Assembly: GCA_947452315.1 (NCBI GenBank)
Contig: CANGCX010000012.1
Location: 1-44,378, forward strand
From: Opitutia bacterium
GTDB lineage: Bacteria > Verrucomicrobiota > Verrucomicrobiia > Opitutales > Opitutaceae
Reading direction: 5' to 3'
DNA: 44,378 nt
The notes under the pieces were generated by a model. It was not told where the DNA came from. It made no database searches and saw only the letters and a list, made by a program, of their open reading frames with translations. This document shows, piece by piece, positions 43,974-44,378 of this stretch. A program made the position numbers and the translations under genes. Every line of letters starts with the position of its first letter. Within the stretch, counting starts at the first letter, position 1.

Positions 43974-43998
43974 TCGTCTGCTCATCCCTTTTCTCACT

Positions 43999-44378
43999 AT
44001 GCCCTACACCTTCGCTCAATCTCAGGCGCTCTTCACCCGCGCCCAACGCAGCATCGCCGCCGGCGTAAACAGCGGTATCCGCAAGATGGAAGCCCCCGTG
44101 CCGCTCTACTTCGCGCGCGGTAGCGGTCCTCACCTCTGGGACGTCGATGGCAATCACTACCTCGATTTCCAACTCGGCCAGGGCGCGTTGCTCTACGGTC
44201 ACGCCCCCGCAGGTATGGCCGAGGCCATCGGTGCCCAAGCGAAGTTGGGTACGCATTGGGCCGCGCAATGCGAACTCGAGATCGAGGTTGCCGAACGTAT
44301 CCAAAAGATGATCCCGTCCGCCGAGCTCGTGCGGTTCAACAACTCCGCCACCGAGGTCGTCCTCGCGGCTTTCCGTCT
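43999..44378 (+). CDS. class III aminotransferase, glutamate-1-semialdehyde-aminomutase-like (cut by window end)
   Basis: 126 N-terminal residues of a PLP-dependent class III aminotransferase. The pattern LFTRAQRSIAAGVNSGIRK, LWDVDGNHYLDFQLG, GHAPAGMAEAI and VRFNNSATEVVLAAFR matches the HemL-like group, but NNSATEV instead of the MVNSGTEA of HemL and the genomic setting point to a catabolic paralogue. The catalytic Lys lies beyond the window. It begins 25 bases after the TIM-barrel-like gene on the same strand and may remove or transfer the amino group of the sugar-derived product. Confidence 0.85.
   Translation, partial: MPYTFAQSQALFTRAQRSIAAGVNSGIRKMEAPVPLYFARGSGPHLWDVDGNHYLDFQLGQGALLYGHAPAGMAEAIGAQAKLGTHWAAQCELEIEVAERIQKMIPSAELVRFNNSATEVVLAAFR

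Noticed and set aside
24095-44378. Simple annotation of the locus as a classic sialic acid (nan) operon.
   Set aside because: No NanE, NanK, NagA or NagB is present in the window, the BNR proteins lack an obvious FRIP motif, and the NanA-family enzyme has different active-site loops.
26983-44378. Ectoine/hydroxyectoine degradation (DoeB-like M14 deacylase, EutB-like PLP enzyme, DoeD-like class III aminotransferase).
   Set aside because: No DoeA-type hydrolase, ornithine-cyclodeaminase-like gene or semialdehyde dehydrogenase is present, and the BNR/TonB/aldolase genes argue for a carbohydrate substrate.
43999-44378. Authentic glutamate-1-semialdehyde aminomutase (hemL) for haem synthesis.
   Set aside because: The NSGTEA region differs and the gene is the tail of a glycan operon; a catabolic paralogue is more likely. 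The active-site Lys region is outside the window, so this is not fully settled.

Overview
This is a 44.4 kb, GC-rich, gene-dense bacterial chromosome segment. The mix points to a free-living, glycan-degrading member of the Verrucomicrobiota, most likely Opitutaceae-like. The evidence is a TonB-dependent receptor with a carboxypeptidase-regulatory-like N-terminal domain and no SusD partner, several BNR/sialidase-fold secreted proteins, a sulfatase with an unusual active-site signature, a GH28 enzyme, pyruvate phosphate dikinase, and weak or absent Shine-Dalgarno sequences. The taxonomic call is inference from gene content; there is no rRNA or other marker in the window.

Left part (1-24,060) is mostly housekeeping on the minus strand. 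It holds hflX (cut by the window start), a tight tdk / 2-hydroxyacid dehydrogenase / lactonase operon, an AT-rich insertion-like ATPase gene (AAA_14 plus DUF4143), an MFS transporter, two alpha/beta hydrolases, tag, a GH28 glycosidase, ppdK with a strong terminator, a half-size EamA transporter, tRNA-Tyr, a sulfatase, and a long minus-strand run parA - two ABC-2 permeases - rnc - mfd - PpiC/SurA-type isomerase that ends at a bidirectional terminator. tRNA-Cys sits at the end of this part.

Right part (24,095-44,378 and beyond) looks like one carbohydrate/keto-acid utilisation locus. A GntR-LacI hybrid regulator is divergent from a dihydrodipicolinate synthase/N-acetylneuraminate lyase family aldolase and an SDR dehydrogenase. 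Then come an M14 aspartoacylase-type deacylase, an aldose-epimerase-like protein, a threonine-synthase-like PLP enzyme, two HpcH/HpaI aldolases, a kelch protein resembling the sialate mutarotase NanM that overlaps an ACS-type MFS transporter, a BNR-SGNH fusion, a second BNR protein, a TonB receptor behind a hairpin-rich leader with an intrinsic terminator, a third BNR protein, a secreted TIM-barrel-like protein, and a class III aminotransferase cut by the window end.

The inferred logic is: outer-surface or periplasmic trimming and deacetylation, TonB uptake, anomer conversion, proton-coupled uptake of an acidic sugar, then retro-aldol cleavage to pyruvate plus an aldehyde, with deacylase and PLP enzymes handling an amino group. 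The parts resemble sialic-acid use, but NanE, NanK, NagA and NagB are absent here, and I do not see the usual FRIP motif in the BNR proteins, so the real substrate is probably something else. This locus is the best candidate in the window for an undescribed system.
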